DNA of 64,000 nt from Natronorubrum halalkaliphilum (GTDB lineage: Archaea; Halobacteriota; Halobacteria; Halobacteriales; Natrialbaceae): positions 179,797-243,796 of the forward strand of contig NZ_WUYX01000070.1 of NCBI RefSeq assembly GCF_009834785.1. Reading direction: 5' to 3'. This document shows, piece after piece, positions 7,699-15,448 of this stretch. A program made the position numbers and the translations under genes. The notes beneath the pieces are model-generated. The model was not told the origin of the DNA, did not search any database, and saw nothing but the letters and a program-made list of their open reading frames with translations. Each line of letters starts with the position of its first letter. The stretch's first letter is position 1.

Positions 7699-9240
7699 TT
7701 AAGCCATTTCGGGCGACAGCCCAACGTTCTCGTCTCGAGCACGGTCACGAAGCGTTCGCTGGAGTTGCTTCCGGCTGTTTTCGTGGGCAGTCCGAGCGTC
7801 CTCAAGCCCCATGTTCTCGATCGTCGGGACGGAGCCGGTGAACGTTCTCGAACTGGCCGTATCGACGACCAGGGAGGCGAGACCGAGCCGTCGCTGGAAG
7901 AGCGATCGACGAGTCGTGACGGTCTGAATGCGGAAGTAGGGTATCACGGTCGTCTCTCGGCGCCAGAAACCACGGCGGATGACGAGATGGTCGTCGCCGA
8001 CGTAATAGCCCATGTGCGTCCACTTCAGGTGCGCTGCCGGCGGGACCGCTGCGAACGCGACCGCGGCGAAATACCACCGCTCGAGTCCGATCACCTGCGC
8101 CGTGAGGAACGCAGCCGCGACTACGAGAGTGGCCAGTATCGCGTAGCGGGCGAGATACCGCCGCCGAGCCATCGCGGGGTGTGAGGTGAACTGTGGCCGT
8201 TCGACGCCGGCGATTCCTTCGGCGAATCGATACACGCGGGATTCGGCGGCGAACGGCACGGTCGACTGACTCCCACTGGAGTCGCCGGGACCGTAGCCGG
8301 CCGTCTCGACCGACAGGCTCGCGTACCCGAACAGCCGCTGGAGGAGGGTATCCGAAATCGTCACCGACTGGACTTTCTCGACGGGGATCGACCCGCTGTA
8401 GCGCTCGATCAGCCCGCGCTCGTAGACGAAGTCGTTGCCGTCCCGCTCCAGCCGGAAGTCGTAGTAGCCCGCGACCGTGTACGCCGCGCTGATGGCGGAC
8501 GTGGCGAGTGCCCACGCGACGATGCCTATCGCGGACAGCGCGACGAGGGATAACTCGGTGATCGATTCCGGAACGAGACTCGTTGGATCGCCGGTGAGAA
8601 CCAGCAACAAGAACAGCGGGAAGATCGCCGCACCCGGCCGGATCGCGGTCCCGGCGTAGAGCAGCAGTTCGCGGAACTCGAGTTCGAACAGGAGTTCTCG
8701 AGCAGCGCGTGGTTCGGCGCTGTCGGTGCGATCGCCAGCAGACGTGTCCGCCTCCGTAGACGGTGCCGGGCGGGTGTCGTCACCGTCGTCCGCCTCGATT
8801 GCAGCCGTCAGTCTGCGGATCTCCGCCTGCACTCTGTTGGCCTCGTCCTCGGCAACGAAATTCAGCGTCGCCTCGGTGTCGCCGCCGCCCGCAGTTTCGA
8901 TCGAGACGACGGCGACACCGAACAGCCGGTGTACCAGTTTCTGTCGAACGTCGACGTTCTGAACCCGGCCGTAGGGAATCTCGCGGGATTGCACCGAGAG
9001 AACACCCGAGGTAACGTCGAACGTCTCTGCCGTGAGTTCGTACGAGAAGCGGTAGTATCGCGCGATCCCGTAGCCGACTCCGATAGCGAGGCCGAGCGGT
9101 GCGACCACGAACACCCAGGACGAGTCGATACCCTCGACGCTCTCCCCGAGGATGGCGAACGCGGCAACCGGGAGCAAGAGCCCGGAGATCGCACCGCTGA
9201 GCGCCATCGACACTGCACTGAGGGTGTGTAAACGCCTCAT
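7699..9240 (-). CDS. Membrane PH-domain protein, YdbT type (copy 1)
   Basis: A 513-residue membrane protein with three bacterial PH-like (bPH2, formerly DUF304) domains, each following membrane helices. Helix pair 1 is at residues ~10-60; domain 1 includes SREIPYGRVQNVDVRQ. A second helix group lies near 195-275; domain 2 includes SGSIPVEKVQSVTIS. A third helix pair is near 370-405; domain 3 includes TVIPYFRIQTVTTRRS. The repeated IPxxxxQxV motif marks each domain. The gene starts 6 bases after the small PH protein ends, so the two are an operon and probably a complex, as for Bacillus YdbS/YdbT. The function in archaea is unknown; membrane stress or peptide resistance is the bacterial precedent. 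A second copy of the pair follows upstream. Confidence 0.85.
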   Translation of the reverse strand: MRRLHTLSAVSMALSGAISGLLLPVAAFAILGESVEGIDSSWVFVVAPLGLAIGVGYGIARYYRFSYELTAETFDVTSGVLSVQSREIPYGRVQNVDVRQKLVHRLFGVAVVSIETAGGGDTEATLNFVAEDEANRVQAEIRRLTAAIEADDGDDTRPAPSTEADTSAGDRTDSAEPRAARELLFELEFRELLLYAGTAIRPGAAIFPLFLLLVLTGDPTSLVPESITELSLVALSAIGIVAWALATSAISAAYTVAGYYDFRLERDGNDFVYERGLIERYSGSIPVEKVQSVTISDTLLQRLFGYASLSVETAGYGPGDSSGSQSTVPFAAESRVYRFAEGIAGVERPQFTSHPAMARRRYLARYAILATLVVAAAFLTAQVIGLERWYFAAVAFAAVPPAAHLKWTHMGYYVGDDHLVIRRGFWRRETTVIPYFRIQTVTTRRSLFQRRLGLASLVVDTASSRTFTGSVPTIENMGLEDARTAHENSRKQLQRTLRDRARDENVGLSPEMA

Positions 9241-9246
9241 GTGCGG

Positions 9247-9708
9247 TTAGACCCCATCGTCAGCTTCGCTCTCGACGGCTAACTCTCGAAGCGTATCCTG
9301 CAGATCACGGGCCCGGTCGGGCGTCAGCCCGGGGATTCGTACGTCCGCGTTTCGCGATCCCGCCGTGTAGACGACGACGCTCGAGAGGCCGAGCGCCCGC
9401 TCGATGGGGCCGAACTGCGTGTCGACGTGCTGGACGCGAACGAACGGAACCGCGGTCTCGACGAACGTGATGACGCCACGCTCGAGGTAGAGCGCATCGG
9501 ACTGGAGTTCGAACTGCCAGACCTGGTAGAGTCGGACGGCGTAGGCGATCCCCAGGACGAGGCCGAGAGCGACGATGCCGGCGATGACCGACGTCGGAAC
9601 GTCGGTAGCCCACTGATCGACGGCGGCGAGAACGATGCCGAGGACGAGCGCAGCGATCGCTCCTTGCGCAATCCAGAGCAATCTGATGCGGGGATTGAGG
9701 ATTTCCAT
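9247..9708 (-). CDS. Membrane PH-domain protein, YdbS type (copy 1)
   Basis: A 153-residue protein with two N-terminal helices (LLWIAQGAIAALVLGIVLAAV and VIAGIVALGLVLGIAYAV), then one bPH2 domain containing ERGVITFVETAVPFVRVQHVDTQ and ending with the acidic tail AVESEADDGV. It is nearly identical to the gene at 11537-11998; the two even share the N-terminal core PRIRLLWIAQGAI. It is probably the smaller subunit of a complex with the adjacent three-domain protein. The start MEILNPRIR aligns with that of the paralog. Confidence 0.85.
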   Translation of the reverse strand: MEILNPRIRLLWIAQGAIAALVLGIVLAAVDQWATDVPTSVIAGIVALGLVLGIAYAVRLYQVWQFELQSDALYLERGVITFVETAVPFVRVQHVDTQFGPIERALGLSSVVVYTAGSRNADVRIPGLTPDRARDLQDTLRELAVESEADDGV

Positions 9709-9788
9709 ACGAGACGGGTGCCATCACAGTTAAATAAAATCAGGGGATTCCATCAGTCAAAGCACGGACGGTCAGTATCGATCGACGA

Positions 9789-11531
9789 TCAGGTGAAGTC
9801 TACGGTGAGTCCCAGATCGTCGTCACGAGCGCGCTCGCGCAAGGCCGACTGGAGCCGTTTGCGACCGGCCGTGTGGGCCTCACGCGCGTCCTCGAGATCG
9901 ACGTCGTAGATCGTCGGCGTGCCCCAGAAGAACGTCCGCGAACTCGCCGTGTCGATGACCAGCGAGGCCAGTCCGAGCCGGCGCTGGAAGATCGATCGCC
10001 GCGTCGAGACGGTCTGGATCCGGTAGTAGGGAATCACGGTCGTTCGTCGCTGCCAGAATCCTGATCGGACGACCAGGTGGTTCTCCCCGACGAAGTAGCC
10101 GATGTGGACGTACTTCAGGTGTGCTGCCGGCGGGACCGCGACGAAGACGACCGCGGCGAAGTACCAGCCCTCGAGTGCGGTCACCTGCGCGAGTCCGAAG
10201 ACGGCTGCGACGATGACGGCAGCGACCAGGGAGTACCGAACCAGGTACCGTCGACGGGCCATCGTCGGCGGACTGCGGAACGTCGGCGTCTCGACGTCGG
10301 TGAGGTTTTCGGTGAATCGGTGGACGCGGGACTGTTCGGCGAGCGGAACCGCCGACTGGCTACCGCCGCTGCTCTCGGGTCCGTAACCCGCCGTTTCGAC
10401 CCACAGTCCGGCGTAGCCGATCAGGCGCTGGAGCGGGTTGGCGGTCACCGTCACCGACTGGACCTTTTCGACGGGGATCGACCCGCTGTAGCGCTGGAGG
10501 AGCCCGCGCTCGTAGACGAAGTCCTCGCCGGTTCGCCCGAGTTCGAAGTCGTAGTAGGTGGCGAACGTGTAGGCGACGCTCAGCAGGTAGGTGATGACGA
10601 TCCCGTTGATCATCGAGACCACGGTCAGGATTCCGTAGTTCGTGGCCGTTCCCTCCCCGATCTCTTGTGGCCCGCCGACCGGCTGTGCGGTGGCCACGAG
10701 GAGGTCGATGATCGGATCGGTCGCAAGGAAGAAGACGAACAGCACGGCCGCCACGGCGGCGGGACGGAACGACGTAAAGGAGTACAGCAGGAGCTCCCGG
10801 GCCTGGAGATCGAACAGGCGTTGTCGGCGTTGCCTGTCCGGTTCGGACGCGTACGCTCGGCGCTCCGCGTCCGGTTCCTCGCCGTCGACGGGCGTCGAGT
10901 CGGGGTCGGTTCGATCGGCTCGGTCCGGTGGAACCGCCGTCGGGTCGGACGGCGTATCGGTCTCGGCACCGGAGACGGCCCCCGTTCGGTCGGCATCGCT
11001 CGAGTCCGCGTCGGGTTCGGTCGGTCGCTGTGACCCCTGCTGCTCCCCCTCGTTCGCGGACCGTTGTTTGGTCCGTCGCTGTTCTTTCACGTAGGCGGTT
11101 CGCCGACGGATCTGGTCTTGCAGCCGATTGGCTTCGGACTCGCTGACGAAGTTCAGCGACGCTTCGGTGTTGCCGCCGCCGGCGGTCTCGATCGAAACGA
11201 TTGCAAGGCCGAGCAGTCGCTGCAAAACGCCCTGTCGTACGTCGACGTTCTGAATCCGGCCGTAGGGAATTTCGCGGGAGCGTCGGGCGAACACGCCGGA
11301 AGCGACGTCGAACGTGTCCGGGGTGATGCCGTACTCGAACCGGTAGTAGTAGGCGATTCCGTAGGCCGCTCCGGCGAGGAATCCGAGCGGTGCGGCGATG
11401 GGAGACCAGGCCGGACTGATCGGATCGAAGATCCCGCCGAGGGCGAGGACGAGCACGATCGGCACCCAGAGCCAGAGGAAACCGTACTGGATGGCGTACG
11501 TGACCGCGCTGAGTGGATGAAGTCGATTCAT
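9789..11531 (-). CDS. Membrane PH-domain protein, YdbT type (copy 2)
   Basis: A 580-residue paralog of the protein at 7699-9240 with the same three helix-plus-bPH2 units: SREIPYGRIQNVDVRQ in domain 1, SGSIPVEKVQSVTVT in domain 2, TVIPYYRIQTVSTRRS in domain 3. It is longer mainly because of an acidic, Asp/Pro/Glu-rich cytoplasmic linker of roughly 100 residues between domain 1 and the second helix group (residues ~150-250), where copy 1 has about 45. The 3' end is 80 bases from the copy-1 small subunit and the 5' end is 5 bases from its own small subunit. Gene order and spacing show duplication of the whole two-gene unit. Confidence 0.85.
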   Translation of the reverse strand: MNRLHPLSAVTYAIQYGFLWLWVPIVLVLALGGIFDPISPAWSPIAAPLGFLAGAAYGIAYYYRFEYGITPDTFDVASGVFARRSREIPYGRIQNVDVRQGVLQRLLGLAIVSIETAGGGNTEASLNFVSESEANRLQDQIRRRTAYVKEQRRTKQRSANEGEQQGSQRPTEPDADSSDADRTGAVSGAETDTPSDPTAVPPDRADRTDPDSTPVDGEEPDAERRAYASEPDRQRRQRLFDLQARELLLYSFTSFRPAAVAAVLFVFFLATDPIIDLLVATAQPVGGPQEIGEGTATNYGILTVVSMINGIVITYLLSVAYTFATYYDFELGRTGEDFVYERGLLQRYSGSIPVEKVQSVTVTANPLQRLIGYAGLWVETAGYGPESSGGSQSAVPLAEQSRVHRFTENLTDVETPTFRSPPTMARRRYLVRYSLVAAVIVAAVFGLAQVTALEGWYFAAVVFVAVPPAAHLKYVHIGYFVGENHLVVRSGFWQRRTTVIPYYRIQTVSTRRSIFQRRLGLASLVIDTASSRTFFWGTPTIYDVDLEDAREAHTAGRKRLQSALRERARDDDLGLTVDFT

Positions 11532-11536
11532 AGTGG

Positions 11537-11998
11537 TTAAACTGCGTCGTCGGCTTCGCTCTCGACCGCGAGTTCGCGAAGCGTATCCTGCAGATCACGA
11601 GCCCGGTCGGGCGTCAGTCCCGGGATTCGAACGTCCGCGTTCCGCGAGCCGGCCGTGTAGACGACCACGCTCGAGAGGCCGAGCGCGCGTTCGATGGGGC
11701 CGAACTGCGTGTCGACGTGCTGGACGCGAACGAACGGGACGGCCGTCTCGACGAACGTCACGACGCCGCGTTCCAGATAGAGCGCGTCGTTTTGCAGTTC
11801 GAACTGCCAGACCTGGTAGAGCCGGACGGCGTAGGCGATTCCCAGGACGAGGCCGACGGCGACGACGCCGGCGATGACCGCCGTCGGAACGTCGGCGAGC
11901 CACTGATCGACGCCCGCGAGAACGACGCCCAGAACGATCGCTGTGATCGCCCCCTGGGCGATCCAGAGCAGCCTGATTCGGGGGTGAAGCGATTCCAT
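11537..11998 (-). CDS. Membrane PH-domain protein, YdbS type (copy 2)
   Basis: A 153-residue protein with two helices and a single bPH2 domain; nearly identical along its length to the copy-1 protein (VRLYQVWQFELQNDALYLERGV versus VRLYQVWQFELQSDALYLERGV, each aligned without gaps). The start was set at MESLHPRIR by comparison with copy 1; an in-frame ATG two codons earlier would add Met-Arg. This is the first gene of the four-gene run, so its upstream region (11999-12127) should hold the promoter. Confidence 0.85.
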   Translation of the reverse strand: MESLHPRIRLLWIAQGAITAIVLGVVLAGVDQWLADVPTAVIAGVVAVGLVLGIAYAVRLYQVWQFELQNDALYLERGVVTFVETAVPFVRVQHVDTQFGPIERALGLSSVVVYTAGSRNADVRIPGLTPDRARDLQDTLRELAVESEADDAV

Positions 11999-12127
11999 AC
12001 GCATATCCTATCAGGAACGCAGGATAAAGCTGCGGTTCCGATGGCGGTGCTGGGGTTGACCGGACCGACGGTGAAACTGAACGGGACGCCACCAGTGCTC
12101 TACAGCGTTTGGTACCGTCTCAAACCG

Positions 12128-12382
12128 TCACGACTCGTACTCCTCGTACTCGTCGGGCGTGTACGTCGACAGTTCGAGGGCGTGAATGTCCGTCGTCATG
12201 TGATCGCCGAGCGCGTCGTAGACCGCCTGGTGTTGCTGGACCAGCGGGAGCCCGTCGAACTCGGGCGAGATAACGGTCGCCGCGAGGTGGTCGTCATCGT
12301 GTTCGTCGCGTGCGTGTGTCACGGTCGCCTCCGCGTCTTCGAGGTCCGCTTCGATGAGCTCCTCGATATCGGCTAACTCCAT
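12128..12382 (-). CDS. BolA family protein
   Basis: An 84-residue protein starting MELADIEELIEADLEDAEATV. The family pattern is clear: an N-terminal helix for the BolA fold, the HLAATVISPEFDGLPLVQQH segment with the conserved F-x-G-x-x-x-V-x-x-H core, then YDALGDHMTTDIHALELST. BolA proteins work with monothiol glutaredoxins in iron-sulfur cluster handling; a glutaredoxin is not visible nearby. The Met at 12382 was preferred because the preceding nine codons are not typical of the family. Confidence 0.85.
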   Translation of the reverse strand: MELADIEELIEADLEDAEATVTHARDEHDDDHLAATVISPEFDGLPLVQQHQAVYDALGDHMTTDIHALELSTYTPDEYEEYES

Positions 12383-12513
12383 ACTCGAGTGGTCGGGCGC
12401 TCGCGGCAAAAACGCCGCGGTCCCGGTCGGTAACGAACACCGACGGCAAACGTTTCCACACCCACACGGCCGCAGTCGTCGCGTTTATACTGGTATAGCC
12501 CGCTGTCGAGAGT

Positions 12514-13020
12514 ATGTCACTGGCAGCTGAAACCCGTCGTGCCGCCGAGTCGCATCCGTTCCTCGTCGCGGCACTTCGAGCGGGCGTCGTCAACTACACC
12601 GCCGCTGCCCGGTTTCTCGAGGGCGAGGGCGACGTCCAAGGCGAGACCGACGCCATCGCGACGGCACTGCGCCGGTACGCCGAGGAGTTGCCGGACTACG
12701 AGCGCGAGTCGCGCGACGTTCGCGTCAGAATGGAGAGCGGCATCGGATCGGTCGAGTCCGGGGCGGCCGACGCGCTGCTCTCCGTCGGCGGGACTGCCTT
12801 CGGCCCGACGGACGGCGACCGAACGGCCATCGTCGCGACCGGCGCCGTCGATGCGACCGCGCTCGGGGACACGCTGCGGCGATTGTCACTCGCGGATATC
12901 TCGCCGCACGCAGCGGCGGTCGACGCCGAATCGATGATTGTCGTCGTCGACCGACTCGAGGGGGCGAATGCCGTCCGAGCGGTCGAGAGTGCGCTCGAGA
13001 ACGTCCGGCAAAGGACGTAG
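12514..13020 (+). CDS. Conserved haloarchaeal protein, possible regulator-like
   Basis: A 168-residue soluble protein. The N-terminal half (LAAETRRAAESHPFLVAALRAGVVNYTAAARFL) reads like a small helical DNA-binding or oligomerisation segment of a type common in haloarchaeal proteins of unknown function. The second half contains alternating strands (RTAIVATGAVDATALGDTL and ESMIVVVDRLEGANAVRAVE) that resemble an ACT-like fold. It diverges from bolA and is followed 90 bases later by the dehydrogenase-patatin pair on the same strand. I do not assign a function. Confidence 0.65.
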   Translation: MSLAAETRRAAESHPFLVAALRAGVVNYTAAARFLEGEGDVQGETDAIATALRRYAEELPDYERESRDVRVRMESGIGSVESGAADALLSVGGTAFGPTDGDRTAIVATGAVDATALGDTLRRLSLADISPHAAAVDAESMIVVVDRLEGANAVRAVESALENVRQRT

Positions 13021-13110
13021 CCGTTCGCAGGCGAAACGGTTACTGATGGGGCGACCCGCCAGTCGCGCGCTGAAGATATTTACAGCGTCGCTGACATTGT
13101 TCCGATAGCA

Positions 13111-13974
13111 ATGTCATCGTCGACTTCCGATCTGGAGCCGCCGGAGCTGACCGCGGACGACCTGCTCGTGCTCGAGGACCCGAACTTCACCCCTGAAACC
13201 GTCGCCATCGTCACCGGTGCGGCCTCGGGCATCGGCGAGGCGCTGTCGGTCGCGCTCGCGGTGAACGGCCTGACCGTCGTCGGTGCCGATATCGACGAGG
13301 AGGGTCTCGAGGCCACGGCGTCGACGGTCGAATCGTTCGATCCGTCAGGACGGTACGTCTCGGTGCCGACGGATCTGACCGACGACGGCGACGTCGAGGC
13401 GGTCGTGGAGGCTGCCGCCGAGGAGGGAACCCTCTCGGTCGTCGCCAACATCGCCGGGATCCAACACATCGATTCCATCGCGGAGTTCCCGGTGGAACAG
13501 TACGATCTGCTGCAGTCGGTGATGGTCAGAGCGCCGTTCCTGCTCGCGAAACACGCCATGCCCCACATCGAGAATAGCGGCGACGGCACGGGAGCCATCG
13601 CGAACATGTCCTCCGTCCACGGCCACTACGCCACAAAGGACAAGGCACCGTACATCACGGCCAAACACGCGCTAAGCGGGTTGACGAAGTCGATCGCTGC
13701 CGAAGGTGGTGGTCACGTACGCGGGTTCAGCGTCAGCGTCGGGTACGTGCTGACGCCGCTGATGGTCGACCAGATCGCCGATACGGCGGCGAAACGCGGG
13801 ATACCCGAGGCCGAGGTCGTCGAAAACGTGATGCTCGGTCCCGCTCGTTCCAACGAGATGATGACGCCCGCGGAAGTCGCGAACCTTTTCGTCTTCGGCT
13901 TCTCCCGGCATGCAAACCACCTCAACGGCGGTGATCTCCTCTTCGACGGAGGCTACACGACTACCTATGAGTGA
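13111..13974 (+). CDS. Short-chain dehydrogenase, 3-hydroxybutyrate type
   Basis: A 287-residue NAD(P)-dependent oxidoreductase of the classical SDR family. The dinucleotide motif TGAASGIGE is at residues ~32-40, the acidic cofactor-selecting residue in GADIDEEGL favours NAD, and NIAG, Ser in MSSVHG and YITAK give the Ser-Tyr-Lys catalytic triad. Overall it looks like D-3-hydroxybutyrate dehydrogenases (BdhA). The stop codon overlaps the start of the patatin-like gene by 8 bases, so they are cotranscribed. Together they would hydrolyse poly-3-hydroxybutyrate and oxidise the monomer to acetoacetate. The extra N-terminal ~25 residues are acidic and non-conserved. Confidence 0.8.
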   Translation: MSSSTSDLEPPELTADDLLVLEDPNFTPETVAIVTGAASGIGEALSVALAVNGLTVVGADIDEEGLEATASTVESFDPSGRYVSVPTDLTDDGDVEAVVEAAAEEGTLSVVANIAGIQHIDSIAEFPVEQYDLLQSVMVRAPFLLAKHAMPHIENSGDGTGAIANMSSVHGHYATKDKAPYITAKHALSGLTKSIAAEGGGHVRGFSVSVGYVLTPLMVDQIADTAAKRGIPEAEVVENVMLGPARSNEMMTPAEVANLFVFGFSRHANHLNGGDLLFDGGYTTTYE

Positions 13975-15052
13975 GACGAACGACGACGCGGAGCAACCTG
14001 AGTCGACGGAGAGACCGACCCCGAACCCCTGCTCGGATGACGGGGAACCCGACTCCGATGGGGTGACGCAGGTCGCGATCGCGTGTCAGGGTGGCGGCAG
14101 TCACACCGCGTTCACCGCCGGCGCGCTCCGGGAACTCCTCTCGGCGGCCGACTGGGAAGAGGAGTTCGAACTGGTCGGCATCAGCGGCACCTCCGGAGGC
14201 GCGTTCAACGCCCTCGCGGTCTGGTACGGCCTCGTTACCGGCGACGAGGCGAAGGCGATCGACCTGCTCGAGCGCATCTGGTCCGATATGGCCGCGAGTG
14301 ACTACCCCGATATGGTCGTCAACCAGTGGGTCTCGCTGCTCTCGCGGTTCCAGAGCGAAGGGGTTGGAATCCCGAACGTCAGTCCGTACTACTCGCCGGG
14401 ATCCGACTGGGGCCAGCAGCGGATCGTCGACATTCTCGAGCGCCACATCGAGTTCGAGAATATTCCGGCCCTCTGTGCGTACGAGGAACCGGAGCTCGTC
14501 GTCGGGACGGTCAACGTCAACGACGGGGCCTTCGAGACCTTCACCAACGAGGACGTCACCGCCGACGCGGTTCTCGCTTCGGCAGCGATTCCGACGCTCT
14601 TCGAGGCGGTCGAGATCGACGGCGAAAGCCACTGGGACGGGCTGTTCTCGCAGAACCCGCCGGTCAAAGACCTTATGTCGGTACCCGGCGACCGAACGCC
14701 CGACGAATTATGGGTGATTCAGATCAACCCACAAGAGCGGGAGGGGACGCCGACTCGACTGCCCGAGATCACCGACCGACGGAACGAACTCGCGGGCAAC
14801 ATCTCGCTGAATCAGGAACTGCGGACCATCGAGCGGATCAACGAGTGGATCGAGGACGGTCACTTCGACCACCCCGAGTACACGCAGACGACGATCCGAC
14901 GGCTCCAGCTACGGGGGTATCATCACTCGACCAAACTCGACCGCGATCCCGACTTCCTCGAGGAGTTGATCGAGCACGGCGCACAGGAGGGCGCAGCGTT
15001 TCTCGAGGGATTGAACCTCGAGGACGACGTGGAGTACCCTGCCCGGCAGTGA
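13967..15052 (+). CDS. Patatin-like hydrolase, candidate PHA depolymerase
   Basis: A 361-residue serine hydrolase. The patatin fold is shown by the oxyanion loop QGGGSHTAFTAGAL, the nucleophile elbow GISGTSGGAFNAL, and the catalytic Asp in HWDGLFSQNPPV. The N-terminal ~40 residues are acidic and disordered; there is no signal peptide, so the enzyme is intracellular. It belongs with bacterial and archaeal patatins of the DUF3734/RssA side rather than secreted lipases. A patatin-like enzyme (PhaZh1) is the known PHA-granule depolymerase in Haloferax mediterranei, where a 3-hydroxybutyrate dehydrogenase lies nearby; the translational overlap with an SDR here fits that role. A general phospholipase remains possible. 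Confidence 0.78.
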   Translation: MSETNDDAEQPESTERPTPNPCSDDGEPDSDGVTQVAIACQGGGSHTAFTAGALRELLSAADWEEEFELVGISGTSGGAFNALAVWYGLVTGDEAKAIDLLERIWSDMAASDYPDMVVNQWVSLLSRFQSEGVGIPNVSPYYSPGSDWGQQRIVDILERHIEFENIPALCAYEEPELVVGTVNVNDGAFETFTNEDVTADAVLASAAIPTLFEAVEIDGESHWDGLFSQNPPVKDLMSVPGDRTPDELWVIQINPQEREGTPTRLPEITDRRNELAGNISLNQELRTIERINEWIEDGHFDHPEYTQTTIRRLQLRGYHHSTKLDRDPDFLEELIEHGAQEGAAFLEGLNLEDDVEYPARQ

Positions 15053-15071
15053 AGCGGGGAGCGCGGACGAA

Positions 15072-15362
15072 CTACGCGTTACCGCCGTGTTGGCGGTACC
15101 AAATCTGTTCGCCGACCGGCGACTCGTGGTCAGCGATGTCCAGTCTGCTGACGAAGAGGTCTCTGATAGCGACCGTGACGACGAGTTCGACGGTCTCACC
15201 ACTCTCCGTTTCGACGGTGACCACGCAGTGTCCGTCTCGGTCATCGATTCCCCGGATCGTTCCGACCGACCAGCGTTCGATGTCGTGGGTCGGTTTACGA
15301 GCGTGGATGCGGTCGTGGGTCACAGTCGATCGACGGCCAGCAGAACCGTATAGCTCCCCCAT
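15072..15362 (-). CDS. Conserved small haloarchaeal protein
   Basis: A 96-residue soluble protein starting MGELYGSAGRR. The body (THDRIHARKPTHDIERWSVG, GHCVVTVETESGETVELVVT, VGEQIWYRQHG) is rich in beta strands and reads like a small beta-barrel of the OB or SH3 type. I recognise it as a recurrent haloarchaeal protein of unknown function. It faces away from cysS, with 86 bases between the two starts, and converges with the patatin gene, leaving 19 bases between stops. The Met at 15362 was chosen since upstream codons in the frame overlap cysS. Confidence 0.6.
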   Translation of the reverse strand: MGELYGSAGRRSTVTHDRIHARKPTHDIERWSVGTIRGIDDRDGHCVVTVETESGETVELVVTVAIRDLFVSRLDIADHESPVGEQIWYRQHGGNA

Positions 15363-15448
15363 GCTCGCTGTCTCACTGTTCCCGGATCGCCTCGGCCCCT
15401 TCGAACTATTGACAGCGTTTAACTGGAGGCCGGAGGTAGACGTACCCA

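Noticed and set aside
6175..8184. A 669-codon open frame on the plus strand
   Set aside because: It is antisense to fumC and the YdbT-type gene; its composition is the mirror of their codon bias, a common artefact in GC-rich genomes.
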